A stretch of DNA of 14,075 nucleotides from CAYFVR01 sp046541515 (GTDB taxonomy: Bacteria; Desulfobacterota; Desulfobacteria; Desulfobacterales; Desulfococcaceae). Position numbers and translations under genes: made by a program. The first letter of the stretch is position 1. Every line of letters begins with the position of its first letter. The DNA lies in the NCBI GenBank assembly GCA_046541515.1, contig JBKHDD010000128.1, positions 1 through 14,075 on the forward strand. The letters are read 5' to 3'. This document shows, one piece after another, positions 13,999 through 14,075 of this stretch. The notes under the pieces were generated by a model that had not been told where the DNA came from, did no database searches, and saw nothing but the letters and a program-made list of their open reading frames with translations.

Positions 13999-14075
13999 TC
14001 AGAACAGGTAGCGCATGATAATGGCGATGGCCAGCGCCAGCAGCAACACCCAGAAAAAAACCCCGAAGGCGGCGG
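13999..14075 (-). CDS. C-terminal end of a membrane protein (partial)
   Basis: Reading the - strand from the window edge gives 24 residues, AAFGVFFWVLLLALAIAIIM then RYLF, ending at TGA (14001-13999). This is a clear hydrophobic helix with a short positively charged end, as expected of a last transmembrane segment. A well-placed terminator follows, which supports it being a true gene end. The rest lies outside the window, so family and function cannot be told. Confidence 0.7.
   Translation of the reverse strand, partial: AAFGVFFWVLLLALAIAIIMRYLF

Overview
The window is GC-rich bacterial chromosome. It holds nine well-supported intact genes, one probable small gene, one gene broken by an insertion, and the last codons of a tenth gene running off the right edge. 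No rRNA, tRNA, phage genes or CRISPR array were seen. The gene families and the style of the PAS kinase/LuxR-type regulator pair suggest a Gram-negative proteobacterium in the broad sense. My guess is a deltaproteobacterial (Desulfobacterota) lineage, but that rests on general resemblance and is low confidence.

Left end (1-1317): the remains of a gene fusing a DUF4160 domain to a DUF2442 domain. A 148-bp element with matching ends cuts it after codon 16; it lies between two TTA triplets, carries inner hairpins and encodes no protein. It looks like a non-autonomous transposable element (MITE). The next 635 bp hold no convincing gene but end with a promoter-like pair and a foldable leader.

1318-3870: a two-gene + strand unit. 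A 193-aa protein with a polar N-terminus, a long helical middle and a tail resembling the end of serine-recombinase 'recombinase' domains lies 57 bp ahead of a complete UvrD/Rep/PcrA-type superfamily 1 helicase. A strong hairpin terminator closes the unit.

3944-6367 (- strand): a two-component system transcribed regulator first (NarL/FixJ response regulator, then a soluble double-PAS HisKA_3 kinase). No target gene is obvious nearby.

6368-9316: loosely packed. Between long non-coding stretches are a DUF488 (YeaO-like) protein, a probable 79-aa protein with a Trp/Arg/Cys-rich tail, several strong hairpins including an isolated two-tier stem-loop, and an aldo/keto reductase.

9449-12772: a CPH-type (P1B-3, CopB-like) copper ATPase with His-rich and acidic tails and an unclear start codon, then a ROK-family sugar kinase.

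12804-14075 (- strand): type I glyceraldehyde-3-phosphate dehydrogenase convergent with the sugar kinase, preceded by a hairpin-rich leader, a terminator, and the C-terminal membrane helix of an upstream gene. The ROK kinase and GAPDH both fit central sugar metabolism, but they are on opposite strands and not one operon.

The best-supported unusual items are the MITE-split DUF4160-DUF2442 gene, the recombinase-tail protein/helicase pair, and the structured non-coding stretches at 1189-1261, 7636-7680 and 13843-13902.
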